A stretch of DNA of 64,000 nucleotides from Mucilaginibacter empetricola (lineage in GTDB: Bacteria > Bacteroidota > Bacteroidia > Sphingobacteriales > Sphingobacteriaceae). The first letter of the stretch is position 1; every line of letters begins with the position of its first letter. Under the pieces are notes generated by a model, which was not told where the DNA came from, did no database searches, and worked only from the letters and a program-made list of their open reading frames with translations. The stretch spans positions 50,528 to 114,527 of the forward strand of contig NZ_JANUBZ010000014.1 of the NCBI RefSeq assembly GCF_024808665.1, read 5' to 3'. The position numbers and the translations under genes were made by a program. Positions 8,418 through 17,194 of this stretch are shown piece by piece.

Positions 8418-8906
8418 TCAGTCTATCTCTCCCAGCAAGCCTTCAATATCCAGCCTCCGGGTAAACATGGTCAGTTCGCCATTTTCATCCAGGGGCCATA
8501 GTTCACGCGGTTTGTCCCAATATAGTTCCACCCCATTTTTATCGGGATCATCCAAATAAATGGCTTCCGATACACCATGATCTGAAGCTCCGGTTATAGG
8601 GTATTTAGCATCTATCAATCTTTGAAATATAGCAGCCAGATCTTTCCTTTCCGGGTATAATATAGCTGTGTGAAACAACCCCGGCGCATATTCGGGTGCT
8701 GGCGGCGCACCCTTACTCTGCCAGGTATTTAAGCCGATGTGGTGATGGTAGCCGCCTGCCGATATAAAAGCAGCCTGATCACCATACATCACCATTTTAT
8801 CAAACCCCAGCAAACCACAGTAAAAATCAAGCGATTGTTGCAAATTACTCACTTTTAAATGTACGTGGCCTATACGCGTTTGGGTCGGTATTTTATATGG
8901 GTCCAT
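8418..8906 (-). CDS. VOC family protein (catechol 2,3-dioxygenase-like)
   Basis: A 162-residue vicinal-oxygen-chelate protein. Metal-ligand positions look intact: His in IGHVHLKVSNL (about residue 15), His in PGLFHTAILYPE and Glu in NGVELYWDKP. The GYHHHIGLNTW stretch is typical of CatE/YfiE-like extradiol dioxygenase relatives. Full-length catechol 2,3-dioxygenases usually have two such modules, so this one-module form may dimerise or have another reaction (isomerase, lyase). Lies just upstream of the MDR gene on the same strand with an 80-bp gap. Confidence 0.85.
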   Translation of the reverse strand: MDPYKIPTQTRIGHVHLKVSNLQQSLDFYCGLLGFDKMVMYGDQAAFISAGGYHHHIGLNTWQSKGAPPAPEYAPGLFHTAILYPERKDLAAIFQRLIDAKYPITGASDHGVSEAIYLDDPDKNGVELYWDKPRELWPLDENGELTMFTRRLDIEGLLGEID

Positions 8907-9019
8907 AAATTACATGTTTAAACATCAAATTTACAAAAGTATTAAACCAATATTGTGTAGTAATTGTAAAAATAGGTTTTCAAAGCTAAAAACGGTGGCC
9001 ATTGATCACTATTTCAACC

Positions 9020-9217
9020 TTATAAGCAATCTTCATACCTTATATTACCACTTTCATTTTCATCAGTTTCTTTTAGTTCAGTTTTTATTTCTATCGAATT
9101 GTCTTTTCTCCGGTTGGAAGGAACCGGTATACCACCGGTTATGCCGACACCAACAGATGCAAGAGTAATAAGCATTATCATGCCCGCCACGCGCAGCACT
9201 TTTTTGAATTGCTTCAT
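9020..9217 (-). CDS. Small membrane protein, unrecognised
   Basis: A 65-residue protein with a basic start (MKQFKKVLRVAG), one hydrophobic segment (about residues 12-31, MIMLITLASVGVGITGGIPV) and a charged tail rich in Glu and Lys. The GVGITGGIPVP turn after the membrane segment resembles short Bacteroidota proteins of unknown function. The start is well formed and the frame does not overlap another gene. Probably a single-pass inner-membrane peptide; no role can be assigned. Confidence 0.55.
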   Translation of the reverse strand: MKQFKKVLRVAGMIMLITLASVGVGITGGIPVPSNRRKDNSIEIKTELKETDENESGNIRYEDCL

Positions 9218-9319
9218 GCTTGTTAAATATGATGGCCCTGCCAGGCAAAATCTGGCAAAAGCATTTTGTATAAAATGAATAATTAGATCGCCGCGATTGC
9301 GGCTAAATGAAATTGGAGA

Positions 9320-9715
9320 TTAACCTAAGATTGGATGAGCGTCGATTTTGCCGCTTTGAGGAATTACTTTAGCCAGGCAAAAATTAGATAGGTATGGTTT
9401 TGACGAGGTTGTTCCGCGATATTGTTTCAGGTTGATATGAGTCAATTTACTGTGAAACCTGCTTAAGTATAATATGCCGGCTGATAAAAAAACAGCGGCA
9501 TGCTGCTTATAAGCTGTTCCAGATTTAACTGAATATGGGTAGCCTTGAACTACCCCTGAATTTGCATAACTGACTAAGGTTGTTTGTACAACTACAGGGC
9601 CGGTTGAGGGAGATATCGCCAGATCGGAGAAAACAAAAAAACCAAGCAAGAAGATTACTGCATGGGCTATTTTCTTGCTACTGTTTTTAAAACTATACCG
9701 ATCTGAGGATTGCAT
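9320..9715 (-). CDS. Hypothetical protein, one or two membrane segments
   Basis: A 131-residue frame with a hydrophobic segment at about residues 17-36 (HAVIFLLGFFVFSDLAIS) and a second at about 93-80 less hydrophobic (AAVFLSAGILYLSRF). I recognise no family. The gap between the small gene at 9217 and engB would otherwise be over 500 bases, so a real gene is plausible, but codon choice and composition give no strong support. It is divergent from engB, with which it would share a promoter region near 9716-9789. Confidence 0.4.
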   Translation of the reverse strand: MQSSDRYSFKNSSKKIAHAVIFLLGFFVFSDLAISPSTGPVVVQTTLVSYANSGVVQGYPYSVKSGTAYKQHAAVFLSAGILYLSRFHSKLTHINLKQYRGTTSSKPYLSNFCLAKVIPQSGKIDAHPILG

Positions 9716-9789
9716 AATAAAGCCAAGTTACAAAGAATACTTAAATCTAAATATTACAAATTCTCACATCTTACCTTTATCTTTACCAC

Positions 9790-10407
9790 ATGATCGTAAA
9801 ATCAGCCGAATTTATTTGCAGTAACACCCAAATTTCTAAATTACCGCCGCCAGTAAAGGCCGAGTATGCTTTTATAGGCCGGTCAAATGTTGGTAAATCG
9901 TCACTTATAAATATGCTGGCTGGCAAAAAAGGACTGGCAAAAACATCGCAAACACCCGGTAAAACACAGCTCATCAATCATTTTTTGGTAAACGATAGCT
10001 GGTATATTGTTGATTTACCCGGTTACGGCTATGCACGGGCATCAAAAACTAAAAAGGCCGACTGGAGCAAATTCATCCATACTTATTTAGATAAACGCGA
10101 AAGTCTGCAATGTGTAATGGTGCTGATTGACAGTCGACTGGAACCACAGAAAATTGATCTGGAGTTTTGTAACTGGCTGGGCGAAAAAGGCCTTTCGTTT
10201 GTTTTAGTTTTCACCAAAGCAGATAAGCAATCGAGCATTAAAACAGATCAAAGTGTGGCGCAGTTTAAAAAGGCGCTGGGGCAAACGTTTGATGAGTTTC
10301 CGCAATATTTTATTACCTCATCCGAAACGCAGTTAGGGCACGATGAGGTATTGAATTTTATTGACGAAGTGAATAAGCATTTTGTAATACCAACCATAAA
10401 CATTTAA
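9790..10407 (+). CDS. engB: Ribosome biogenesis GTPase EngB (YihA/YsxC)
   Basis: Essential GTPase for assembly of the large ribosomal subunit. The 205-residue protein has G1 GRSNVGKSSL (about residues 30-39), G2 in SQTPGKT, G3 DLPGYGYA and G4 FTKADK, and ends with the typical short helix. Length and motif order fit the EngB family exactly. A -7-like TATCTTTA lies at about 9777. Twenty bases separate it from the OsmC gene downstream, and a terminator follows that gene, so the two are probably one transcript. Confidence 0.95.
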   Translation: MIVKSAEFICSNTQISKLPPPVKAEYAFIGRSNVGKSSLINMLAGKKGLAKTSQTPGKTQLINHFLVNDSWYIVDLPGYGYARASKTKKADWSKFIHTYLDKRESLQCVMVLIDSRLEPQKIDLEFCNWLGEKGLSFVLVFTKADKQSSIKTDQSVAQFKKALGQTFDEFPQYFITSSETQLGHDEVLNFIDEVNKHFVIPTINI

Positions 10408-10426
10408 CCAAAAAAAAAACAAATCT

Positions 10427-10846
10427 ATGAAACGTACAGCGCACGCCCATTGGAATGGCACTTTAACCGAAGGAAAAGGCGAAATTACTACCCAAAGCAC
10501 TATTTTAAACAACACCCAGTACTCATTTAAAACCCGCTTTGCCGATGGCATAGGCACTAACCCCGAAGAGTTGATAGCCGCTGCTCACGCAGGCTGTTTT
10601 ACTATGGCTGTTGGCGCGGTTTTAACTCAGGCCGGCTTTACACCAAATGATTTAAGTACGGATGCTATTTTAGACCTCGATATGGTTGCATTAAGCATTA
10701 CCGGTATCCAGCTAAATCTTACTGCATCAGCTATTGATGGTGTAAGCGAAGAAAAATTTAAAGAAATTGCTGAGGGTGCAAAAGCAAATTGTATTATTTC
10801 AAAAGCACTAAACGTGCCTATTACTTTAAATGTGCAATACGCATAA
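10427..10846 (+). CDS. osmC: OsmC family peroxiredoxin
   Basis: A 139-residue OsmC/Ohr-family peroxidase that reduces organic hydroperoxides with two cysteines. Cys57 lies in AAHAGCFTMAVG and Cys122 in KANCIISKAL, the standard pair. The N-terminus (MKRTAHAHWNGTLTEGKGEI) and TNPEELIAAAHA motif are those of the OsmC rather than Ohr branch. Cytoplasmic. It follows engB by 20 bases and is followed by a hairpin terminator, so it is the last gene of that unit. No regulator of the OhrR type is adjacent. Confidence 0.92.
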   Translation: MKRTAHAHWNGTLTEGKGEITTQSTILNNTQYSFKTRFADGIGTNPEELIAAAHAGCFTMAVGAVLTQAGFTPNDLSTDAILDLDMVALSITGIQLNLTASAIDGVSEEKFKEIAEGAKANCIISKALNVPITLNVQYA

Positions 10847-10864
10847 TTTATTGTAGCAAAAATT

Positions 10865-10933
10865 AAAGCCCGGAAAATTTTAGTGTAAGTATCCTGATGA
10901 TATAAAGCGCTTAAGGTTTTCCGGGCTTTTTGT
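10865..10933 (+). terminator. Rho-independent terminator after osmC
   Basis: Arms AAAGCCCGGAAAA (from 10865) and TTTTCCGGGCTTT (to 10929) pair perfectly over 13 bp, followed by TTTTTG. The loop is unusually long (about 39 nt). Because the arms are flanked by A and T runs it can also stop the leftward histidine kinase transcript. Confidence 0.75.
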
Positions 10934-10952
10934 TTAAAACCGCCCGGTGATG

Positions 10953-13217
10953 TTATGCTACTTCGAGTTTAGACTCTGCAGATATGGCTACCGGTATAGT
11001 AAATGAAAATTCTGTACCCTCGCCTGGCTGGCTGGTTACCCATATTTTACCGCTGCACTTTTCAACCAGATCCTTGCAAAACAGCATTCCCATACCTGTT
11101 CCCGATTCGTTGTTGGTACCTGTTTTACTATTTACCTTCCCTTTAAACAGCTTATTCAGCTGATCTTCGCTCATGCCTATACCGGTATCTTTCACCGTTA
11201 TAACATGGCTGTTATCATCCTGCTGACTGGCGGTAATTTCAATAACATCATTATCGTTCGAAAACTTAATGGCATTGGTTAGCAAATTGCGTATAACTAT
11301 CCGTATAGAATTTGGATCGGCTGATGCAATCATATTATCGGGCACGCTGTCAATCAGTTTAATGCCCTTTGCAGCTGCCTGTTCCAGATAGCTGTCCACC
11401 TCAAACGTTACTATATCCTTAATATAAAAACTCTTTGCCGAGCTATCAAAATTCTCCATCTGGCTGTTTATCCAAAATAACAGGGTATCCAAAAAGTCAG
11501 ATGTATATTCCAGCTTCTTCAATACACTCGGTATCATTTCAAGCAACTGCTGGTGAGTGATGGTATCATCCTGCAACAAACTAAACAAGCCACGCAGCGT
11601 ACTTAAAGGTGCTCTCAAATCGTGTGCTAAAACTGAAATCAGCCTGTCTTTTAAAATATTCAGATCATTTAGCTTTTGAGCCTGATCATCCAGATCAGTT
11701 TTTTGTTGCAATACTTCACGGTTTTTCTCTTCCAGCTTTAAATTGATGCCTTGTTGCTTACGTTTTTGCCTGTAGTAAACAATTGATACCGTTATCATAG
11801 CAATGATAATGGTTAAAAATATTAAGTTGATAAGCTGTTGCTGTTTAAGGCTTTGCTCGTATAAAATTTCTTTTTCCTGTTGCTGTTGCGCCAGCTGATG
11901 TTGTTTGTTTGCAAAATCGTGCTCCAAATTATATGAAGTTAGCTTTTGCATACTCTCATTATTGTTCAGGCTGTCTTTCAAATCAATGTATTGCCTCAAT
12001 AGTTTATAAGCCGCATCATATTGCCCTAGCCCTGCAAGGGTTCTGTTCAATTGCAAGGCCGCATCCGAGCGCACAGCTAAATTACCCAATTTACCCGCCA
12101 TTTGCTGCCCTTCAACGGCATACTTATAGGCATTAACATAATCATGTTTTAAATTGTATACCGTAGCAAAACCAATTAAGGTATAAGCCTGATTGTAAAC
12201 TATTTTATATTTTCGGGCTACCTGTAAAGATATATCCAGATAATTTATAGCCTTATCAAACTCTTTTTTGTGTGCATAACACAGACCCAGGTCAGTATAA
12301 ATGGAACTCATACCATCCTTATCGTCCTGGCGGCGGGCAATCTTGTCAGATACGTTTAAATAAGCTATTGCCCTGTCGTAATTCTGCTGCGCAAGCCAAA
12401 CTTCGCCAATATTTTCATTAACAATTCCATAACCCAGCAAATCATTGCTGGCGCGATATATACCGTAAGCCTTTTTGTAATATTCGAGCGCTTTAGGATA
12501 CACCTGCATGCCGTATAAAACAAAGCCTATATCATTATAGTTAGCCGCAGCAGCCAGTTTATTGTTCAGTTTAAGGTCGATAAATAGGGCTTTATAATAA
12601 TAATCAAGCGCTTTGGGTAACATGCCCTGGTTAAAATACAATATGCCTATATTTTTATAACTATCAGCTTCGTCCATTTCGTTATGAAGCTTTCTGTTTA
12701 AATCAACCGCCATATTCAAATAACGTAATGCCAGCTTATACTGGGCCAGTAAATTGTACATGCGGCCGCAAAGCGTATAACAGTTGCTTAAACCCTTATA
12801 ATCTTTTATGCTTTTGTAAATAGAAATTGCTTCGTTAAAATTCTCAATAGCAAGCGGATACCTACCCTTAAAATAATTGGCATGCGCTATTTGCAATAAG
12901 CCATTGGCAACACCCGCCTTGTAATTAATTTTGCGCGAAAGATCAATACTTTTTTGCCCGTAATAAAGAGTGCTATCAGGGTTTGATTCGAAGTAGTTGG
13001 CCGCTAGAGCGGTTAAACGGTTAATGTAAAGGGTATCTGGGGCGGCTTCGTTTTTTGACGATGCCACCAAAGTTTTCAAACTATCAACACGTCCTCTGTT
13101 GATGATTGAAAACCCGCTTAAAGAAATTAATAGAAAAGAAATAGTTAAATAAATCCTCAAGATAATACGCCCCTTATTTTCAAATACATGTTGTAACACA
13201 ACTTGTGTTACAGGCAT
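10953..13217 (-). CDS. TPR-containing sensor histidine kinase
   Basis: Membrane sensor kinase. An N-terminal hydrophobic segment (IILRIYLTISFLLISLSGFS) is followed by about 380 residues of tetratricopeptide repeats (for example ALDYYYKALFIDLKLN, YDRAIAYLNVSDKIAR), a second membrane segment (LINLIFLTIIIAMITVSIVYY), a coiled coil, a HisKA H-box AHDLRAPLSTLRGLF and a HATPase domain (NLLTNAIKF, VKDTGIGM, GTGMGMLFCKDLVE). The periplasmic TPRs probably sense an envelope ligand or protein. I start it at the ATG at 13217; the longer frame up to 13304 runs through the rpsT terminator, so its first 29 codons are not credible. No response regulator adjoins it; orphan kinases of this kind are common in Bacteroidota. 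Confidence 0.88.
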   Translation of the reverse strand: MPVTQVVLQHVFENKGRIILRIYLTISFLLISLSGFSIINRGRVDSLKTLVASSKNEAAPDTLYINRLTALAANYFESNPDSTLYYGQKSIDLSRKINYKAGVANGLLQIAHANYFKGRYPLAIENFNEAISIYKSIKDYKGLSNCYTLCGRMYNLLAQYKLALRYLNMAVDLNRKLHNEMDEADSYKNIGILYFNQGMLPKALDYYYKALFIDLKLNNKLAAAANYNDIGFVLYGMQVYPKALEYYKKAYGIYRASNDLLGYGIVNENIGEVWLAQQNYDRAIAYLNVSDKIARRQDDKDGMSSIYTDLGLCYAHKKEFDKAINYLDISLQVARKYKIVYNQAYTLIGFATVYNLKHDYVNAYKYAVEGQQMAGKLGNLAVRSDAALQLNRTLAGLGQYDAAYKLLRQYIDLKDSLNNNESMQKLTSYNLEHDFANKQHQLAQQQQEKEILYEQSLKQQQLINLIFLTIIIAMITVSIVYYRQKRKQQGINLKLEEKNREVLQQKTDLDDQAQKLNDLNILKDRLISVLAHDLRAPLSTLRGLFSLLQDDTITHQQLLEMIPSVLKKLEYTSDFLDTLLFWINSQMENFDSSAKSFYIKDIVTFEVDSYLEQAAAKGIKLIDSVPDNMIASADPNSIRIVIRNLLTNAIKFSNDNDVIEITASQQDDNSHVITVKDTGIGMSEDQLNKLFKGKVNSKTGTNNESGTGMGMLFCKDLVEKCSGKIWVTSQPGEGTEFSFTIPVAISAESKLEVA

Positions 13218-13254
13218 TTGTACGCAAGTAACATACAATTTTGTTCTGTCAAAA

Positions 13255-13300
13255 TAAAAAAAATAAAAAAAGCCCATTTCCTTTGAGGAAAACGGGCTTT
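13255..13300 (-). terminator. Rho-independent terminator of rpsT
   Basis: On the minus strand AAGCCCGTTTTCC pairs with GGAAATGGGCTT around a 5-base loop, followed by a T-rich run (TTTTTTTATTTTTTTTATTTT). It ends 20 bases after the rpsT stop and overlaps the 5' end of the long version of the kinase reading frame. Confidence 0.88.
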
Positions 13301-13320
13301 TCAAGAAATATTTTTTTACC

Positions 13321-13575
13321 TTATTTAAGGTTATTTACAAATTTGGTAAGCTTTGATTTATTATTCGAAGCTTTGTTTTTATGAATAACGTTCTTTTTTG
13401 CTAAACGGTCAAGCATTGATGTAACCTTACTCAAAAGCACACTCGCGTCAGCTTTGATGGTTGTGCTTCTTAATTTTTTGATGGCGTTCCTGGTGGTTTT
13501 AGCCTGGTACCTGTTACGTAAGCGCTTCGCAGCGTTTGCACGGATCCTTTTTAATGATGATTTATGATTTGCCAT
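13321..13575 (-). CDS. rpsT: 30S ribosomal protein S20
   Basis: An 84-residue, very basic protein with the S20 start [20 protein letters not shown] and the three-helix pattern that binds 16S rRNA in the 30S body. Length fits the family. It has its own consensus promoter (13616-13646) and a strong terminator, so it is monocistronic. The 5' leader is about 34 nt. Confidence 0.97.
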   Translation of the reverse strand: MANHKSSLKRIRANAAKRLRNRYQAKTTRNAIKKLRSTTIKADASVLLSKVTSMLDRLAKKNVIHKNKASNNKSKLTKFVNNLK

Positions 13576-13615
13576 TGTATAGCTTTGTTATTCTTTCTAT
13601 TATTTTTAAGGACTG

Positions 13616-13646
13616 CAAATATACGATGGTTATTTTAATTTTCAAA
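13616..13646 (-). promoter_or_regulatory. Bacteroidota-type promoter of rpsT
   Basis: On the minus strand TTTG (-33) is followed after 19 bases by TATATTTG, a perfect match to the -7 consensus TAnnTTTG. The predicted start site is about 34 nt before the rpsT ATG. Confidence 0.7.
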
Positions 13647-13828
13647 CACCTTTTTTAATTTAGTTTTTTGAGCCTTTGGATGTTGTAAATTTAAAGCCTT
13701 TAAAGGTTTTAAAGCTTAACTCCAAAATAATGCACTGTGGTTAAAATTTCAAGCATCAACCTCCAATTAAAATATTAAAAATTACTACCTTCAAAATATT
13801 CAAATAACAACTTTTAAACCTTACAACA

Positions 13829-14803
13829 GTGCTGCCCATTAAACAAGCATCCCGCATTATAATTGGTTTTATATTGATCCTGTTATGCTCGTCGTGGGGG
13901 TTTTATGCGCATTACCGCATCAACAGGTTGGCTGTTTTTACCTTACCTAAGGCGATGGCAGGTTTTTACCGGGCCAATATCCAGTTCATAACCGAACACG
14001 CTGTTAGTGCCGACAAACGGCGCTATGTAGACTCTACCGAAGCGCCACGTCATTTTTTTGACGCCGATCATTACGGTAAAAACCCGTTTGCCGTTATTCC
14101 ACAAAACTGGGACGATGCCGCCATTAAATTTACTGCCGATACCCTTGTTAAATACGGCACCGTACCATGGACCATTCAATATAATTACTATCGCCTGGTT
14201 AAGGCTTTTAAAGAACACGATACCACCGCCATACTAAATGCATCGGCCAATTTGGGGCATTATGTTGCTGATGCGCATGTACCTTTGCATTTAACACTCA
14301 ATTATAACGGGCAGCTAACCAATCAAACCGGCATACATGCGCTTTGGGAAAGCCGCATCCCTGAATTATTTGCCGATCATTATAAGCTTTATATTGGTAA
14401 GGCGCGCTATATTGAAAGTCCGCTGGTCGAAGCCTTTAAAATATGTCGCAGCTCGTTTAAAAGCGTCGATAGCGTTTTGCGTTTTGAGCGGATACTGAGT
14501 AAAACCTACCCGCCCGATAAAAAATACATCACCGAAAAAAGGGGCAAAAGACAGGTAACCGAATACTCCGAAGCTTACGCAAAAGCCTATCAAAACATGA
14601 TGAATCGCATGGTGCAACGGCGTATGCGCTCGGCTATATTATCGGTTGGCAGTTTCTGGTATTCGGCCTGGGTTGATGCCGGGCAGCCCGATCTGGACAA
14701 ACTAATTGCACAACCATTATCTGCGGATGATGCGGCTAAAATTAAACAGGAGGAAGCTGCTTTTAAAGGCATCAAACCCAGCACAACTATAAATAGAAAG
14801 TAG
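13829..14803 (+). CDS. Zinc-dependent phospholipase C / S1-P1 nuclease-like protein
   Basis: A 324-residue exported protein. After a hydrophobic signal segment (IIIGFILILLCSSWG) comes WGFYAHYRINRLAVF, matching the N-terminal Trp-Gly-x-His zinc site of the phospholipase C / P1 nuclease fold, and NLGHYVADAHVPLHLTLNYNG, which supplies the His-x3-Asp-x-His zinc ligands. A further HALWES motif fits the third zinc site. The first in-frame start is a GTG at 13829; no ATG precedes the signal peptide. It probably hydrolyses phosphodiesters in the periplasm or outside the cell; whether the substrate is lipid or nucleic acid is not readable. Convergent with dedA. Confidence 0.8.
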   Translation: MLPIKQASRIIIGFILILLCSSWGFYAHYRINRLAVFTLPKAMAGFYRANIQFITEHAVSADKRRYVDSTEAPRHFFDADHYGKNPFAVIPQNWDDAAIKFTADTLVKYGTVPWTIQYNYYRLVKAFKEHDTTAILNASANLGHYVADAHVPLHLTLNYNGQLTNQTGIHALWESRIPELFADHYKLYIGKARYIESPLVEAFKICRSSFKSVDSVLRFERILSKTYPPDKKYITEKRGKRQVTEYSEAYAKAYQNMMNRMVQRRMRSAILSVGSFWYSAWVDAGQPDLDKLIAQPLSADDAAKIKQEEAAFKGIKPSTTINRK

Positions 14804-14804
14804 C

Positions 14805-15458
14805 TTAAGCGTTAGGTTGTTTATTCATCCGGCTTCTTATCGCTGCAAAAATTGCAGGCAATACAGATACTGCTATAATCACCACCCCTACCAAAGCGAA
14901 ATGAGCCTTAAAGAAAGGAACATTGCCTAAAAAGTATCCGGCAAATAAAAACACAATAATCCAGGCGGTGCCACCTATAATATTGTACAGGCTATATTTC
15001 ACAAACGACATTTTGCTCACCCCGGCCACAAAAGGCGCTATAGTGCGTATTATAGGCATAAACCTGCTGAAAATTACCGCTAACGCGCCGTGTTTTTCAA
15101 AAAAAGCATGCGTTTGCAGATAATAATCAAGCTTCAGTATCTTATTTTCTTTCTTAAAAACTTTGGGGCCCAGATAGCTGCCGGCAAGGTAATTTACTGT
15201 ATTGCCGATAAATGCGGCCGCAATTAAAATAAGGGTGAGCACATAAATGCTTAATCCGGTAGTTCCGGCGGCAATTAAGGCACCGGCAGCAAACAGCAGC
15301 GAGTCGCCGGGTAAAAACGGGGTAACTACAAAGCCTGTTTCGGCAAATATGATGGCAAACAATATTAAATATGTTAAAGCATGATACTGGTTAATAATAT
15401 CTTCCAGGTGCTTATCAATATGTAAAATAAAATCAATGAGGCTTTTAATCAGTTCCAA
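14805..15458 (-). CDS. DedA family (VTT domain) membrane protein
   Basis: A 217-residue inner-membrane protein with the VTT/SNARE-associated domain. The signature stretch FAETGFVVTPFLPGDSLLFA (about residues 39-58) holds the conserved Glu and the PGD loop, and FSRFMPIIRTIAPFVAG carries the conserved Arg residues. DedA proteins support membrane potential homeostasis and undecaprenyl-phosphate or phospholipid flipping. About five membrane segments. Its stop is one base from the end of the convergent phospholipase-like gene, so no terminator separates them. Confidence 0.92.
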   Translation of the reverse strand: MELIKSLIDFILHIDKHLEDIINQYHALTYLILFAIIFAETGFVVTPFLPGDSLLFAAGALIAAGTTGLSIYVLTLILIAAAFIGNTVNYLAGSYLGPKVFKKENKILKLDYYLQTHAFFEKHGALAVIFSRFMPIIRTIAPFVAGVSKMSFVKYSLYNIIGGTAWIIVFLFAGYFLGNVPFFKAHFALVGVVIIAVSVLPAIFAAIRSRMNKQPNA

Positions 15459-15556
15459 GGCTTTTCAGTTTTGGGGCAAAATTATAAATTATATTCAGTA
15501 ATCATTAGTAAGTGTAGCAGCTATTGTGTTTAGCCGGCACTATCACATTCAATCGA

Positions 15557-16291
15557 CTATTTGTTGGTGATTATTCCGGCATTAAATGAGGCCGAGTCGG
15601 CGCGGGTAGTGTAACCATAAGCATAAATAGTATACAAACGACCATCCTGTATGGTTATTGATGGCTGATCGTTCAGCACGCCCGTAGTCCCTGTGGTCAT
15701 TATCTGCATATCATAAGTCCCCACCGGTATTTCCTTAAATGCTGTAGCCGTAAGATAAGGCACCGCACCAAAAGCCAGTGTGCCGTTGGCATAAAAATCA
15801 AGCCCTGTGGTACCTGTAGGCGAAGCGTTTACAAACCTTATTTTACCCCGGCCTATTGCAGGCTCACTTTCTATATTATCAGTGGTAAAAATTTGCTGGG
15901 GTACCCCGCTTACAGCCGAGCCCGTTAAAAATATAGTGTATTTTAACCCTGTTTTTAAAACATCACTTCGTGAAAATAAGGTGGTACCCGAGTTACCATT
16001 ATAAATAAAGGGTCTGAACTGATACGGCGTATCGGTTGAGGGCACATAAAAATAGCCCGAGCTAACGCCGTAAATGTAGGGACTGGTTAAACCGTTTACC
16101 TGGTTAAAATCAATATACAATGACAAATAACCCAAATTAGGGCTTAAGTTTAAAATTTGATATTGAATATTTAAGCCAGTTGGACTTGCTGCGCCCGATT
16201 TGCCGCACGATTGCATGGCCAAAATAAAAGCAGGGCCTGTCACAATTAAACACAACCAAATCCTGAAAGTATTTTTTATTTTAAATATCAT
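15557..16291 (-). CDS. DUF4397 lipoprotein (second of two)
   Basis: A 244-residue protein with a lipoprotein signal (IVTGPAFILAMQSCGKSG; Cys at about residue 29). The remainder fits DUF4397 tandem beta-sandwich modules: NLSPNLGYLSLYIDFNQ and RFVNASPTGTTGLDFYANG are the repeated NAS/SP-x-LD-Y signature. Surface or periplasmic lipoprotein, function unknown. It follows a second DUF4397 gene by 10 bases on the same strand, so they are an operon and probably arose by duplication. Confidence 0.85.
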   Translation of the reverse strand: MIFKIKNTFRIWLCLIVTGPAFILAMQSCGKSGAASPTGLNIQYQILNLSPNLGYLSLYIDFNQVNGLTSPYIYGVSSGYFYVPSTDTPYQFRPFIYNGNSGTTLFSRSDVLKTGLKYTIFLTGSAVSGVPQQIFTTDNIESEPAIGRGKIRFVNASPTGTTGLDFYANGTLAFGAVPYLTATAFKEIPVGTYDMQIMTTGTTGVLNDQPSITIQDGRLYTIYAYGYTTRADSASFNAGIITNK

Positions 16292-16301
16292 TTATAACAA
16301 A

Positions 16302-16976
16302 TTAATGATTTTGCGCTACACCAATATTAAATGCCGCGGTACCCTTGCCATTTAACAAACCTTTTGAAAAAATAGTAAAAATACCACCCGCGTTAAAAGT
16401 TATAGTTGTATCAATTTTAAGTGTCGAAGAGCCCGACTGATATACTTTAACCTCAGTTGCCCCACCCGGAAACAAAGAAAATGCACTTGACGATTTAAAT
16501 GCACGGGTCGTAAAAGAAAGTGCGCTGCCTACGTAAACATCCAGGTTGCCAGCGTCCGGCGATATGTTAACAAATCGCACCTGCGTGGTGTCCGGGTAAG
16601 CTGTGAAGGTTTGCAAGGTATCGCGGGTATAAAATGTACTGCCTGATGCCTCGCCATAAACATACATGGAGTAGTTAACGCTATCCACTAAAGTTAACGG
16701 TGTGCTAAATAAAACCGTTGAGTTGCCTGCTTTTTTAAACTGATAATTTTGCGTGCCGGATGGTACCGAAATATAAAACGATTGCCCGCTTGGGTACAAG
16801 CTGGATGTATTGTTTTGACGCGTGCCGTTCAAATAAAAATTCAGGGTATCGGCAGATCCATTTACCACGTTGAGAAATGAAGAGGGCACAGTTTTAAAAA
16901 CCTCGTCGTTATTCTTACAGGAATACAACACTGTTAACGCAGCTACGATCAATAAAACTGAAAACCTTGTATTCAT
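16302..16976 (-). CDS. DUF4397 lipoprotein (first of two)
   Basis: A 224-residue lipoprotein: signal RFSVLLIVAALTVLYSCKNN with the lipid-accepting Cys near residue 20. DUF4397 signature RFVNISPDAGNLDVYVGS is followed by the usual beta strands, and SFLNVVNGSADTLNFYLNG is the first module. It is the upstream partner of the second DUF4397 gene. Exported by Sec and anchored by a lipid; Bacteroidota often carry such lipoproteins to the surface when acidic residues follow the Cys (here CKNNDE). No biochemical role is known. Confidence 0.85.
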   Translation of the reverse strand: MNTRFSVLLIVAALTVLYSCKNNDEVFKTVPSSFLNVVNGSADTLNFYLNGTRQNNTSSLYPSGQSFYISVPSGTQNYQFKKAGNSTVLFSTPLTLVDSVNYSMYVYGEASGSTFYTRDTLQTFTAYPDTTQVRFVNISPDAGNLDVYVGSALSFTTRAFKSSSAFSLFPGGATEVKVYQSGSSTLKIDTTITFNAGGIFTIFSKGLLNGKGTAAFNIGVAQNH

Positions 16977-17029
16977 ATAAATAATTGCTATAATAACTGC
17001 GTATTATATGTTTTGTTATAGTACCGAAC

Positions 17030-17060
17030 AAAAAAGTCCGGTTTTAAGCCGGACTTTTGT
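17030..17060 (-). terminator. Rho-independent terminator after dnaN
   Basis: AAAAGTCCGG and CCGGACTTTT pair perfectly over 10 bp with a 7-base loop (17032-17058). On the minus strand the stem is followed by TTTTTTG. Serves the leftward dnaN transcript, 135 bases after its stop. Confidence 0.8.
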
Positions 17061-17061
17061 A

Positions 17062-17194
17062 TTAGTGATCAGCGATTAGTGGCTGGAGGTAAGTTTTGAC
17101 AGTTAAATAAACAGTTTTAGTAAAACCGATGATCCTAATCACCAATCTCAAGTCACAAAAACCAAATCTCCACTCACCAACCTCTAATCACTAA
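17062..17194. repeat. Foldback word array between dnaN and terminator
   Basis: The left end reads ATTAGTGATCAGCGATTAGTGG and the right end CCAACCTCTAATCACTAATTA; the ends are imperfect reverse complements built of GATTAGTG/CACTAATC words, with further CAATCTC/CAAATCTC words in the right arm. Non-coding, transcribed with dnaN if read-through reaches the terminator at 17030. Confidence 0.5.

Noticed and set aside
8914..9168. Plus-strand frame upstream of the VOC gene
   Set aside because: Overlaps the small membrane gene on the minus strand, which has a sound hydrophobic architecture; this one is His/Phe-rich and shapeless.
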